Shown piece by piece: positions 41,572 through 51,913 of a stretch of 57,214 bases of DNA; within the stretch, counting starts at the first letter, position 1, and each line of letters starts with the position of its first letter. A program made the position numbers and the translations under genes. Under the pieces are notes generated by a model. It made no database searches. It was not told where the DNA came from and worked only from the letters and a program-made list of their open reading frames with translations. This DNA comes from Pseudomonadota bacterium (GTDB lineage Bacteria; Pseudomonadota; Alphaproteobacteria; Rickettsiales; SXRF01): positions 1 to 57,214 of the forward strand of contig CAUJHR010000021.1 of assembly GCA_963205195.1 (NCBI GenBank). The letters are read 5' to 3'.

Positions 41572-42622
41572 TCCCTAACTCCAATAATCTACCTGTACGT
41601 AAAAACTTCTGCGGGTTTATTGGCTCCCCGTTATAGCGTACTTCGTAATGCAGGTGTGGCCCGGTACTGCGACCAGTGCTTCCTTGTATCCCGATTATAC
41701 TTCCTTTTTTTACTTTGTCGCCCTTATGTACGCTTATTGCACTTAAATGACCGTAGCGGGTGACGACACCAAATCCATGGTCAACATCTACCATATTGCC
41801 ATATGAGCCATCGCGCTCGGCGTTTATAACTGTTCCATCCGCAGTGCTGTATATAGGTGATTTTATGGGGCCTGCAAGATCGAGTCCTGAATGGAATGCC
41901 ATATCACCGTTGAATGGGTCGATCCGGTTGCCAAACGAGCTATGCTCTTCAGAGCGTTTAATAGGTATACCAAAAGGCAGGTTAGTAATAACCTGGCGCA
42001 GGGTTTCCAGCCTGTCAAGTGATGCGAACATATCGGAAGTTTCTTCCGAAATTTTTGGCATTTTGGTTGGTATATATGGGCCGCCTTCAGCATCTTCATC
42101 TTTTTCTTTTTTAGCTTTCGATGCTGTTTTTTCCATCTCGTCAGGGCTTAGACCGGTCTGGCGTACAATAGATTCAAGATCGTCTATACGCCCATCAGCT
42201 TTTATTTTTACCCTTTCTACTATCGCTTCTTTTTCACTTTTGAGGTCATTTACCTGTTGTTCCAGAAGAGCCAGCTTAGCCTGGCTTGCATCCTGCGGGT
42301 TCATTATTCCTAGTTTCGAAATAGCAGGTGATTGGGTGGTATTAAATGGGGTAAAAATATTATCGATTTTTTTACCAGTAACAGTACGCAGGGTGTTGCT
42401 CTGTGCTTCTAATGTAGAATGAACGGCAATAAAACGCCCTGTCGCATAAAGTGACCACATGATACCGCAGGAAACAAGGAATATCGCGCATAGCTGAAGA
42501 GGTACACTGATGTTGATATGGCTTACTTTTTTATCCGAAGATATGATTATCCTGCGCGGATGTATCGCACATTTGAAATAGTATTTTACTGCTTTAAAAA
42601 GCGTAAGCATATACGTCTGCAT
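41555..42622 (-). CDS. M23-family metallopeptidase (peptidoglycan endopeptidase)
   Basis: The 355-residue protein has an N-terminal cytoplasmic stretch, a membrane segment (PLQLCAIFLVSCGIMWSLYATG, about 40-61), and a periplasmic coiled coil (about 110-200). The zinc-endopeptidase domain (about 225-345) keeps its ligands in HSGLDLAG and in GPHLHYEVR, plus GYGNMVDVDHGFG-like strands. It would cut peptidoglycan cross-links where the partner bactofilin places it. It follows rsmB on the same strand. Confidence 0.94.
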   Translation of the reverse strand: MQTYMLTLFKAVKYYFKCAIHPRRIIISSDKKVSHINISVPLQLCAIFLVSCGIMWSLYATGRFIAVHSTLEAQSNTLRTVTGKKIDNIFTPFNTTQSPAISKLGIMNPQDASQAKLALLEQQVNDLKSEKEAIVERVKIKADGRIDDLESIVRQTGLSPDEMEKTASKAKKEKDEDAEGGPYIPTKMPKISEETSDMFASLDRLETLRQVITNLPFGIPIKRSEEHSSFGNRIDPFNGDMAFHSGLDLAGPIKSPIYSTADGTVINAERDGSYGNMVDVDHGFGVVTRYGHLSAISVHKGDKVKKGSIIGIQGSTGRSTGPHLHYEVRYNGEPINPQKFLRTGRLLELGNVSQD

Positions 42623-42654
42623 CGCATCACTCCCATACTGAATTTTTATTTTTT

Positions 42655-43977
42655 TTATGCGGAAGTACGTTCAAGCACTGCTGCAAAAAAACCATCAACC
42701 CCGTCTTTAAGCGGGTTTACACTGAAATATGGCTCATTCATGCCAAGTTCGGTGGGGAGTTCTTTATTCCATATTTTTTTAGCATCGACAACCACGAAAT
42801 GATTATTAAATTTTAAGAAATTTTCAACCTGCTTTTCATTTTCATCTTTCAGAAGAGAGCATGTAGCATAAATCAACCTGCCACCAACTTTTACTAAACG
42901 TGACGCGCTTTGCAAAACTGATTTCTGTACTTCGCAAACTTCCTGCAAATCTTTTGTATTGAATCTCCATTTAAGATCAGGATTGCGCCGCCATGTTCCG
43001 CTGCCGCTGCATGGGGCATCAACTAAAACGCTGTCGGCTGTTGCTTTGTGGCGTTTTATAAAAGAGTCATTTTCTGATTCCAGCACATGCACCTGTACAT
43101 TATGCGCGCCTGCACGTTTAAGGCGGATATTTATCTGGCCTAAACGTTTTTCTGAAATATCCCAGGCAAGTATACGCCCTTTATTTTCCATAGCCGCAGC
43201 CATAGCAAGGGTTTTTCCGCCAGCACCTGCACAGAAGTCTATAATGCGCTGGCCAGGTTTTGCATCAACCAGCAATGCAAGCGCCTGCGAGCCTTCATCC
43301 TGCACTTCAAAATGCCCTTCCTTGAAAAACTTTGAGGTAAAGATAGGGCCGCGTTTTGCAAGGCGTATACCTATTGGGGAAAGCGGGGTAGGGGAGCAAT
43401 CAAAGCCCTCCGCCTGTAACTGTCCAAGGAGTTTTTCACGATGGGTTTTAAGAGTATTTACACGCAGATCAGTTGGGGCCTGCTCGTTCATTGCGGTCAT
43501 GGCCTCCCCAAGTTTTTCGCTAAAACTATCGCGCAGTTTTTCATCCAGCCACTGCGGATAATTAAAGCGCACATGATCTGGCATTTCAGGGTTGGTAATG
43601 TGCATCTTGGAAAGCGTATGTACGAATTTACGCTCGGCTTCATTTAAAGCATCTGGTGAATATTTACTGTCCTTGGTAAGGCTCTGGATAGATTCGGCAT
43701 CATAATCATGGCGCAATATTGCTGCTGCGAGAATAAATGCCCTGCCATCTAAGCTTTGCGAATATTTTTCCAGCCACCACTCAAGGTTCGCCTTGTGGCG
43801 CAATACCCAGTAAATAAGCTCGGCAATCGCGCCGCGGTCTTTCGAGCCGATATAACGATGGGCTTTAAAATATTGCTCCAGCAGTTTATCAGCTGGGAAA
43901 CGTTTTTCAGATTGCCATACGGTAAATATCTGGTCGAGCAGCTCGATTGCTGCTTGTGTGCGTGCGCCGGGGGTCAT
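42655..43977 (-). CDS. rsmB: 16S rRNA (cytosine-C5)-methyltransferase RsmB
   Basis: RsmB methylates C967 of 16S rRNA. The 440-residue product has an N-terminal NusB-like helical domain (about 1-150) and a SAM methyltransferase domain. The SAM loop is DFCAGAGGKTLAMAA, and the two reactive cysteines lie in DAPCSGSGTWRRNPD and YATCSLLKDENE. It lies between the retropepsin and the M23 peptidase genes. Confidence 0.93.
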   Translation of the reverse strand: MTPGARTQAAIELLDQIFTVWQSEKRFPADKLLEQYFKAHRYIGSKDRGAIAELIYWVLRHKANLEWWLEKYSQSLDGRAFILAAAILRHDYDAESIQSLTKDSKYSPDALNEAERKFVHTLSKMHITNPEMPDHVRFNYPQWLDEKLRDSFSEKLGEAMTAMNEQAPTDLRVNTLKTHREKLLGQLQAEGFDCSPTPLSPIGIRLAKRGPIFTSKFFKEGHFEVQDEGSQALALLVDAKPGQRIIDFCAGAGGKTLAMAAAMENKGRILAWDISEKRLGQINIRLKRAGAHNVQVHVLESENDSFIKRHKATADSVLVDAPCSGSGTWRRNPDLKWRFNTKDLQEVCEVQKSVLQSASRLVKVGGRLIYATCSLLKDENEKQVENFLKFNNHFVVVDAKKIWNKELPTELGMNEPYFSVNPLKDGVDGFFAAVLERTSA

Positions 43978-43987
43978 TCTTTATTCC

Positions 43988-44653
43988 TTATTGTTTACCA
44001 ATCACCATTTCATCACCGTTTATACTGACGCCTCCCAACTCGCGTAGAGCACTCATCCCTAGCAATGAATTATCGAGATCGCCCTGGTTTACGCTTGCTT
44101 GGAAATTATCAAGCATAAAGCCGCCTATTTGCAGGCGTTTAAGTTTTACCTGCGCGCCGCCGGTTGTTCCGTTAGCAGTTTTATATGTACGGCTATAATT
44201 AAGTTCATCCGTATTGATGCCGATTCTTTTCGCATCTGACTTGCTTAAAACAACATCGCTCGCGCCGGTATCTATCATGAAATTGATTGGTACGCCATTT
44301 ACCTTGGCCTCGATGTGAAAATGCCCATCTGCGCTGGCTCGTATGGAAAAGCTGCCGTTATTATGCAGTTGTGCCCGGTTGGGCATTAATTCACCTGCTA
44401 GTCGGCTATTTAATAAATCATTTTTAAAACTATATATGAATATAAGCCCAAATATAAGGCACAGCCACATTACGCTATAGCGCAATGTTTGTTGTAAGGG
44501 CAATTTTCTTGACGATAAGGCGCATATTGAAAGTAAAAGCCCTAAATAAAGCAATTGCATTTTATCATCGGTTTTAGAAAGCGCGTATGGAAACTGGATA
44601 GCAAGAAATGTGACCAGAACCGCTACCGCTATAAGTATATATATTTTTTTCAT
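43988..44653 (-). CDS. membrane-anchored retropepsin-like aspartic protease (clan AA)
   Basis: The 221-residue protein has three hydrophobic segments (about 4-20, 34-46, 58-76) and a C-terminal retropepsin domain with active-site Asp128 in FMIDTGASDVVLS and the second strand pattern ending NSLLGMSALREL. It belongs to the TIGR02281 group, which includes the Rickettsia protease APRc. One active site per chain implies that it works as a dimer. Its stop is ten bases before the rsmB start. Confidence 0.88.
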   Translation of the reverse strand: MKKIYILIAVAVLVTFLAIQFPYALSKTDDKMQLLYLGLLLSICALSSRKLPLQQTLRYSVMWLCLIFGLIFIYSFKNDLLNSRLAGELMPNRAQLHNNGSFSIRASADGHFHIEAKVNGVPINFMIDTGASDVVLSKSDAKRIGINTDELNYSRTYKTANGTTGGAQVKLKRLQIGGFMLDNFQASVNQGDLDNSLLGMSALRELGGVSINGDEMVIGKQ

Positions 44654-44769
44654 TAGTTAAGGTTATCGCTATAAAGTAACTGAATAATTACGGACGATAA
44701 CTAAAAAACCAAACCTAGTAAACCAGTGATTTCGATTTAACCAGAAACCTATTAAATAGATCTTTGTGC

Positions 44770-45102
44770 TTATCTTGTTAATATCTGATGAATTCTATTA
44801 TTTCTTCTTCTAATATTAATATTGTCCGCAGCTGAAGGGCTTGGTTTTTGCGCTTCTTTTATCGCATCAATTATCTTTTCAAGCGTGGTATTTTCATCAA
44901 GGGCAAGTTTCTTATCACCGCTATGATGAAGGAATATTCCTGCGGTTGGATTTGCTGCCACATATTCCATCATTCTGTTAAAAGAAACCTGAGCTCTTTC
45001 CGGCTCTGGTTTGTATCTGGCTGAAAAATTTCCATCTTCTCCAAGCGGAAAATACAAGTCAGCTTTTAATGAAATATCAGGTTTCTTTGTTTCTTCTGTC
45101 AT
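44770..45102 (-). CDS. unknown small protein
   Basis: No family recognised. The 110-residue cytosolic protein starts MTEETKKPDISLKADLYFPLGEDG, has a mixed central part (MMEYVAANPTAGIFLHHSGDKKL) and ends with a basic segment (NINIRRRNNRIHQILTR). The ribosome site AGGAAAAG is clear. It stands between guaB and the retropepsin with spacers of about 105-115 bases on either side. Confidence 0.65.
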   Translation of the reverse strand: MTEETKKPDISLKADLYFPLGEDGNFSARYKPEPERAQVSFNRMMEYVAANPTAGIFLHHSGDKKLALDENTTLEKIIDAIKEAQKPSPSAADNINIRRRNNRIHQILTR

Positions 45103-45206
45103 AAGCTTTTCCTAAATGATGGTTTCATAAAAATCATCATAGCTTATAAATCATGAGATCATTATGACAGTTTTGTTAATTTTGAAATATACTTATAAAT
45201 CAAATA

Positions 45207-46805
<1,599 letters not shown>

Positions 46806-46840
46806 TTATACATTTGCAATTTTTACTTTATTATTACCAT

Positions 46841-46860
46841 GACTTCTGTATATAGAAGTC
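46841..46860. promoter_or_regulatory. 7-bp palindrome in the guaB/decarboxylase divergent spacer
   Basis: GACTTCT and AGAAGTC form a perfect inverted repeat around GTATAT. It lies in the spacer between the divergent guaB and decarboxylase genes and could be an operator for either. Confidence 0.35.
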
Positions 46861-46990
46861 GCTTCGTTAACAACTAATAGGCATTTTGTGATAAATTCTG
46901 TTAAAAATCAACGCACTAGTAGGCGGTTTGTCGGGATAATGCTCGGTGAACCATAAGTACTTTAACCACGAACATATGGTATTAAGTTAG

Positions 46991-48259
46991 ATGAACAAAA
47001 CCACCAGTGAGCCTCCAGCTCGCAACTCCAATTTAAAATTGGCCCGACGCTCCAACGTCATTCCCCTCAAAAAAATTGAAACGCCCAAATTCCCTTCGCA
47101 AAAAAGCAAGGTGTATTCCTCTGTTTCCGATATGGTAAACGAGATGCGCCCAACTGCGCCTGTGCATTGCCTGCGCCCTGCGGTAATCACTGCGATGAGC
47201 AAATGGTTCGTTTCCAACTTTCCCGGCGATGTTATGTTCGCTGTGAAAACCAACCCGGATCCAAAGGTGCTGCGTATAGTCGCGCGCGCCGGGATCAGCC
47301 GTTTTGACGTGGCATCTCTTGCAGAAGTAAAGGTGGTTGCTAATACCATACCAGGTGCAAAAATGTATTTCATGCACCCGGTTAAAAACCGCGAGGCGAT
47401 TTTTGCGGCTTATTATAATTATGGAGTGCGCGATTTTTCGCTGGATTCGCATGAGGAATTACAGAAGATCCTTGAAGTCACCAACCATGCAGATGACCTG
47501 AACCTCTATGTCCGCCTTTCAATGGCTAGCGACCAGGCTGCCTACAGCATGGAAGGCAAGTTCGGTGTGAAGCTTGAGCAGGCATCGTCGCTTATCGTTG
47601 CTGCTCGCAAAGCAAGCAAAAAGCTTGGGCTGTGCTTCCATGTTGGTTCACAGTGCATGAACCCGGATGCTTATGGCGCTGCGGTACAGACTGTTGTCGA
47701 TTTGCTGAAGCAGAATGATGTGCGTCTTGATGTGCTAGATATTGGCGGCGGTTTTCCGTCAATCTATCCTGGCATGACCCCACCGCCGCTTATGGATTAT
47801 ATGGAATCCATAAAAGCTTCTATTGCCAGCCAGCCAATGCTTTCTGAATGTGAAGTGTTGTGTGAACCAGGGCGTGCGCTGGTTGCTGAAGGTGGATCTG
47901 TTGTTGTGCGTGTTGAACTGCGTAAGGGCAACATGCTGTATATCAATGATGGTACTTACGGTAGCCTGTTCGATGCTGGTGTTCCTAATTTTACTTATCC
48001 TGTAAAGGCTATCCGCCCTGCTGGGGAAGTCGCTGCCAATACGCAGGAATTCGGATTTTTCGGCCCTACCTGCGACAGCATGGATGTAATGAAAGGTCCG
48101 TTCCATCTTCCTGCTGACATAAAAGAAGGCGATTGGATAGAGATTGGCCAGCTTGGTGCTTATGGAGCTACCATGCGTACCAATTTCAACGGCTTCTATT
48201 CAGATATTACTGTTGAAGTGGGCGACAAGCCGCTTCTGAGCATTTTCTCGGTAAATTAA
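46991..48259 (+). CDS. ornithine/lysine decarboxylase, fold-type III PLP enzyme
   Basis: These enzymes make putrescine or cadaverine for polyamine synthesis. The 422-residue protein has the PLP-binding lysine in MFAVKTNPDP (Lys86), HVGSQCMNP, the phosphate-binding GGGFPSIYPG, CEPGRALVA, and the second-subunit cysteine in FGPTCDSMDVM. It has an N-terminal extension of about 40 basic, Ser/Pro-rich residues not usual for the family. Ornithine is the more common substrate among alphaproteobacteria, but lysine use cannot be excluded. It is divergent from guaB. Confidence 0.9.
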   Translation: MNKTTSEPPARNSNLKLARRSNVIPLKKIETPKFPSQKSKVYSSVSDMVNEMRPTAPVHCLRPAVITAMSKWFVSNFPGDVMFAVKTNPDPKVLRIVARAGISRFDVASLAEVKVVANTIPGAKMYFMHPVKNREAIFAAYYNYGVRDFSLDSHEELQKILEVTNHADDLNLYVRLSMASDQAAYSMEGKFGVKLEQASSLIVAARKASKKLGLCFHVGSQCMNPDAYGAAVQTVVDLLKQNDVRLDVLDIGGGFPSIYPGMTPPPLMDYMESIKASIASQPMLSECEVLCEPGRALVAEGGSVVVRVELRKGNMLYINDGTYGSLFDAGVPNFTYPVKAIRPAGEVAANTQEFGFFGPTCDSMDVMKGPFHLPADIKEGDWIEIGQLGAYGATMRTNFNGFYSDITVEVGDKPLLSIFSVN

Positions 48260-48269
48260 TTAGTCATTG

Positions 48270-48306
48270 GTCATGAGTCATGGGTATTTTTCCCATGACC
48301 CGTGAC
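48270..48306. terminator. hairpin between convergent decarboxylase and DUF4139 genes
   Basis: GTCATGGG and CCCATGAC pair around TATTTTT, extended outwards by a second imperfect stem (GTCATG with CGTGAC). It lies between two convergent stop codons and could terminate either transcript, although no long T-run follows. Confidence 0.55.
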
Positions 48307-48309
48307 TAC

Positions 48310-49842
48310 TTACCAAGTGTAATGCACCTTATAGGTAATGGTTTTTTCCTTCTCCGGCGCGACATCCACAAGGAAACTGACTTGGTGTGAGTTATCTTTG
48401 ACATACTCGTCGCTGGTGGTTGTGATCTTCCAACCTGTAGCACGGTACATGCTTTCCACAACCTTAACTTTAACCGGCTGCTTTTTGTGGTTACGTAGCT
48501 TTACCTCTATCTCTTCATCGGCGAATTTATTATTGCTGTCGAGTACATAATTTAACTGCTTGCGCTCGCCTACCACATCGAAGGCATTGCCGAGCTTTAT
48601 CATCAATTCTTCATTCGCAGCGGTATGGTCGATAATGCTTTCGCCGATAAATTCAAGGCTTCCATCTGCGCTGTCACGCTGGTTTACGCGCATCCGGCCA
48701 GAGGGCAGGGGAACGCCAAGTCCATTTTCTTTCTTATTTAAAATTTTCAGAAATACATCGACCTTTTTATTGCCGCCCTCAACTCCGTAGCCGCGATCAA
48801 GATATACCCCGCCATAATTCCAGTATTGCGACTGGCCGCCGTCAAAAACCATAATTTTTTCTGCAGGGACATTCGCGGCGGCAGGAATAAGCTCAAGCTG
48901 CTTGGTAGAATTATCGGGAAGCGTTACCGGTGTGTCCAGCGTGTATAGATGGTATTCAAAAAATTCCTTTTGCATGAAAGCTGGCGGCGCCGCTTCAGCT
49001 ACGGCATCCATTGCCATTGCTTTAGCAAGCATTGGCCTTGCATAGCCATGCCCTGTCGTTACCTGCTGTACATCTCCAGCCATAAGTTTAAGCCGCGCAT
49101 TATTAAAGCTGGCGCCTGTCTGGTTAATTATGGAAACCCATGAACCAAAATCCACCGTGCCATTATTGGCATCCTTGCCTTCATTATAGGTAAGGTTGTA
49201 ATCCGCCCACCAGGTTATTCCCTGTGTCTGGTAACTTACCTCGCTTTTATGCTTGCCGGGAGACCCGGTAAAAATATTCCATACCAGTGTAGGTTTGGTA
49301 ATCAGCCCGCCGGGAAGATCTGGAAAAGAAATACCGGAATAATTATTTATAGCTTTTATAGAGCCATCAGCCAGCCTCAAAGTAAGCCCGCCTTGTATAC
49401 TCATTAAAGTACCTTCGATATTTTCTGCTTTATCCCCGGCAATTTTTTCAACAATTATTTTTTTGTCGATATATTTTTCCAGCAGCTTCTGCTGGCTGAC
49501 TAAATCGAACTGGTAATTCTGCTCTCCGACCTTTGTGGTTTTAGGATCGGTGATAGATTTGAACTGCACAGTGGTAGGGTCTATGTAAGCTGCTACATCA
49601 CTGAAATTAACTACGCTGCTTTTACCGGTTAGCTCCACATCGCGCACCTGGCGCACCATCGCATACCCTGGAACATTCAAGCCATTATAACCAGACTGCC
49701 CGTTTACAGGGCGATAAAGGTTAGGGTCAATAGCTCCCGGCTGTGTCTTGCTATATATTGTTAGTGATGTTTCTTCTGCCAAGGCAGGAATAGAAAAGCA
49801 GATAGCTGTTGTTAGCAATAGTGCCGAAAATTGTTTTTTCAT
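48310..49842 (-). CDS. exported DUF4139-domain protein
   Basis: The 510-residue protein begins with a signal peptide (MKKQFSALLLTTAICFSIPALA). It has the mixed beta-sheet architecture of DUF4139 proteins, with WWADYNLTYNEG and LPLPSGRMRVNQRDSADGS-like segments (GVPLPSGRMRVNQ) and a C-terminal EITYKVHYTW-like ending. The family's function is not established; members are predicted periplasmic or cell-surface proteins. The start has GGAG upstream. It stands alone between the decarboxylase and flagellin. Confidence 0.82.
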   Translation of the reverse strand: MKKQFSALLLTTAICFSIPALAEETSLTIYSKTQPGAIDPNLYRPVNGQSGYNGLNVPGYAMVRQVRDVELTGKSSVVNFSDVAAYIDPTTVQFKSITDPKTTKVGEQNYQFDLVSQQKLLEKYIDKKIIVEKIAGDKAENIEGTLMSIQGGLTLRLADGSIKAINNYSGISFPDLPGGLITKPTLVWNIFTGSPGKHKSEVSYQTQGITWWADYNLTYNEGKDANNGTVDFGSWVSIINQTGASFNNARLKLMAGDVQQVTTGHGYARPMLAKAMAMDAVAEAAPPAFMQKEFFEYHLYTLDTPVTLPDNSTKQLELIPAAANVPAEKIMVFDGGQSQYWNYGGVYLDRGYGVEGGNKKVDVFLKILNKKENGLGVPLPSGRMRVNQRDSADGSLEFIGESIIDHTAANEELMIKLGNAFDVVGERKQLNYVLDSNNKFADEEIEVKLRNHKKQPVKVKVVESMYRATGWKITTTSDEYVKDNSHQVSFLVDVAPEKEKTITYKVHYTW

Positions 49843-49947
49843 AATATTCTCCTGTCTCGATTGCAGCGATTAACTTTTACCACAATGTTAGACGATTGCC
49901 AAAATCTATTCCTTGGCAGGCAGCGGAGAATTTTTGAAATTAAATTA

Positions 49948-50784
49948 TTATCCTATAAGCTGTAGTATTGCAGGGGTCAGGCGGTTACCCTGTGCAGCTA
50001 CTGCAATTGCGGCATTCTGCTGGAGTGTAGCCTGCGATTGTAAGCTGGCAGCTTCGGCAAAGTCAGTATCTTGAAGGGTGGAACGTGCTGCTTCCTGGTT
50101 GGCTATCGCAGTATCTATATTAGCTGCTGCATAATCTGCTGATTGCAGGAATGTGCCGACATCAGCATTTGCTGCAGTCAGTTTATCCAAAGCGTCTGAG
50201 AGTGTAGAAAATGCGTTGGATGCGCCATCTTGTGAGTTTAAATCGAGAGTATTTCCAGAAAACAAACTTTCGCTGGAAAGGTTGGCTATTGAAAGTACTG
50301 CTGAATCGGTAGGTTCTGATGAAAGCAGGCTGCCTAGAGATAAGGATGCAGAACCGCTTAAATCACCATTAAGCAATTTTTTGCCATTGAAATTTGTATT
50401 GGAAGCCACACTGTCAATCTGCTTAACTAACTGCTGGAATTGTTCGTTAAGGTCCCTGCGGTTATCTTCATTTAATATCGGCGAAGCTGCTTGCTGTGCG
50501 AGTGTTTTAAGCTGCTGGGCTATGTCTTGTATCTGTGAAATACCTCCGCCTGCAACCTGTGCAAGGCTGCTTGCCTGAGCTATATTCCCTGATGCCTGCC
50601 TAAGGCCGCTGACTGCTGATTGCAATTGGCTGGCAACTGAAAGGGAAGATATATCGGTGCTGGCTGATGTAAGGCGGTTGCCGCTTGCGAGCGCAGCAAT
50701 TGCAGCACCAAGCTTGGCGTTTGATTTTTGCAGGTCTTGCTGCTGTTGCAGACCGGCCAAACCTGATAGCGAATTTATATTCAT
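49948..50784 (-). CDS. flagellin
   Basis: Flagellin polymerises into the flagellar filament. The 278-residue product has the conserved helical N-terminal D0/D1 region (KLGAAIAALASGNRLTSASTDISSLSVASQLQSAVSGLRQASGNIAQA) and C-terminal D1/D0 region (ANIDTAIANQEAARSTLQDTDFAEAAS...ILQLIG). Its variable centre is very short, and the total length is at the low end for the family. A strong AGGAGG lies five bases before the ATG, directly after a GC-rich hairpin. No other flagellar genes lie in the window. Confidence 0.92.
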   Translation of the reverse strand: MNINSLSGLAGLQQQQDLQKSNAKLGAAIAALASGNRLTSASTDISSLSVASQLQSAVSGLRQASGNIAQASSLAQVAGGGISQIQDIAQQLKTLAQQAASPILNEDNRRDLNEQFQQLVKQIDSVASNTNFNGKKLLNGDLSGSASLSLGSLLSSEPTDSAVLSIANLSSESLFSGNTLDLNSQDGASNAFSTLSDALDKLTAANADVGTFLQSADYAAANIDTAIANQEAARSTLQDTDFAEAASLQSQATLQQNAAIAVAAQGNRLTPAILQLIG

Positions 50785-50800
50785 AGCATCCTCCTGATAT

Positions 50801-50818
50801 GGGCGATTATAACCGCCC
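50801..50818 (-). promoter_or_regulatory. GC-rich hairpin just upstream of the flagellin ribosome site
   Basis: GGGCG and CGCCC pair around GTTATAAT on the minus strand, five bases before the AGGAGG of the flagellin gene. The loop also contains TATAAT, so this could be a -10 element within an operator, or an mRNA hairpin controlling translation. The remaining spacer to 51007 shows no gene. Confidence 0.35.
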
Positions 50819-51007
50819 GAAAAGCCACTAAACCATACCTGTGACTTCTATCTTAATATTATAGTATATATTGTATTTATTACCATATGGTTAATCAACC
50901 GGAATTTTTTTTATTGGCTTTAAAAGGTAAATTTAATGCAAATCAATGTGTTATTATGGAACAAAAAGGTTAATTTGGCTAAATTAGGGAGATTACAGTA
51001 AATTTTA

Positions 51008-51913
51008 TTATAAATCTAGGAGGTTGCGAGCAAAATCTGCTGGTTTGAAAGCATCTAAATCATCTATGGACTCGCCTATACCAATCGCATGGACAGGTAA
51101 TTTTGTTTGTCTTGCCAGCGCCACAACAATACCGCCTTTTGCAGTGCCATCAAGTTTGGTTATAATAATTCCGGTTACATTCACCATTTCTTTAAAGGCC
51201 ATAACCTGTGAAATAGCGTTCTGCCCGGTTGTGGCATCCAATACCTGAATAATATGGTGAGGGGCTGATTCATCAATTTTTTTGATGACTTTGATAATTT
51301 TTTGCAGTTCTGCCATCAGGTTGGATTTATTTTGCAGGCGGCCAGCCGTATCAATAAATAATATATCGGCTTTTTCTACGCGAGCTTTCTCGTATGCATT
51401 GAAAGCAACGCTTGCCGGGTCAGCCTGGAATGCACCTGTAATCACCTCGATATTCGAACGTCTGCCCCATTCCTGCATTTGCTCAACTGCTGCTGCACGA
51501 AATGTATCGGCTGCCGCGATCATGACTTTTTTGCCCTCATTTTTGAATTTGCTTGCCAGCTTGCCAATGGTTGTTGTTTTTCCGTTACCGTTCACACCGA
51601 CCATTATAATTACGCTCGGTGATTGGCTAGTGGTTAGTGGAATAGCGTAAGGTTCTAAAATGTCAGCTATCTTAGATGATAAAAATTCGCGCACTTCATT
51701 TGCTTCGATATTTTTATCAAAGCGGTTCTTGGAAAAATCAGCGGTGAGTTCAGCCGCCAGCGGTGCACCCAGGTCAGCCTCTATCAGTAATTCTTCGAGT
51801 TCTTCCAATGAAGCGCCATCCAGCTTGCGCTTGGTAAAAATGCCAGTAATCCCGCCGGAAAGTTTACCGGAAGTTTTGGACAGGCCAGATTTAAGCTTGG
51901 ATAAAAAGTTCAT
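51008..51913 (-). CDS. ftsY: signal recognition particle receptor FtsY
   Basis: FtsY docks SRP-bound ribosomes at the membrane. The 301-residue product is almost all NG domain: a four-helix N domain with ELLIEADLGAPLAAEL, then G motifs GVNGNGKTTTIGKLA, DTAGRLQNKSNLMAEL and TKLDGTAKGG. The acidic N-terminal A domain of E. coli is missing, as usual in alphaproteobacteria. It overlaps mtaB by four bases, closing the dapF-mtaB-ftsY operon. Confidence 0.96.
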   Translation of the reverse strand: MNFLSKLKSGLSKTSGKLSGGITGIFTKRKLDGASLEELEELLIEADLGAPLAAELTADFSKNRFDKNIEANEVREFLSSKIADILEPYAIPLTTSQSPSVIIMVGVNGNGKTTTIGKLASKFKNEGKKVMIAAADTFRAAAVEQMQEWGRRSNIEVITGAFQADPASVAFNAYEKARVEKADILFIDTAGRLQNKSNLMAELQKIIKVIKKIDESAPHHIIQVLDATTGQNAISQVMAFKEMVNVTGIIITKLDGTAKGGIVVALARQTKLPVHAIGIGESIDDLDAFKPADFARNLLDL

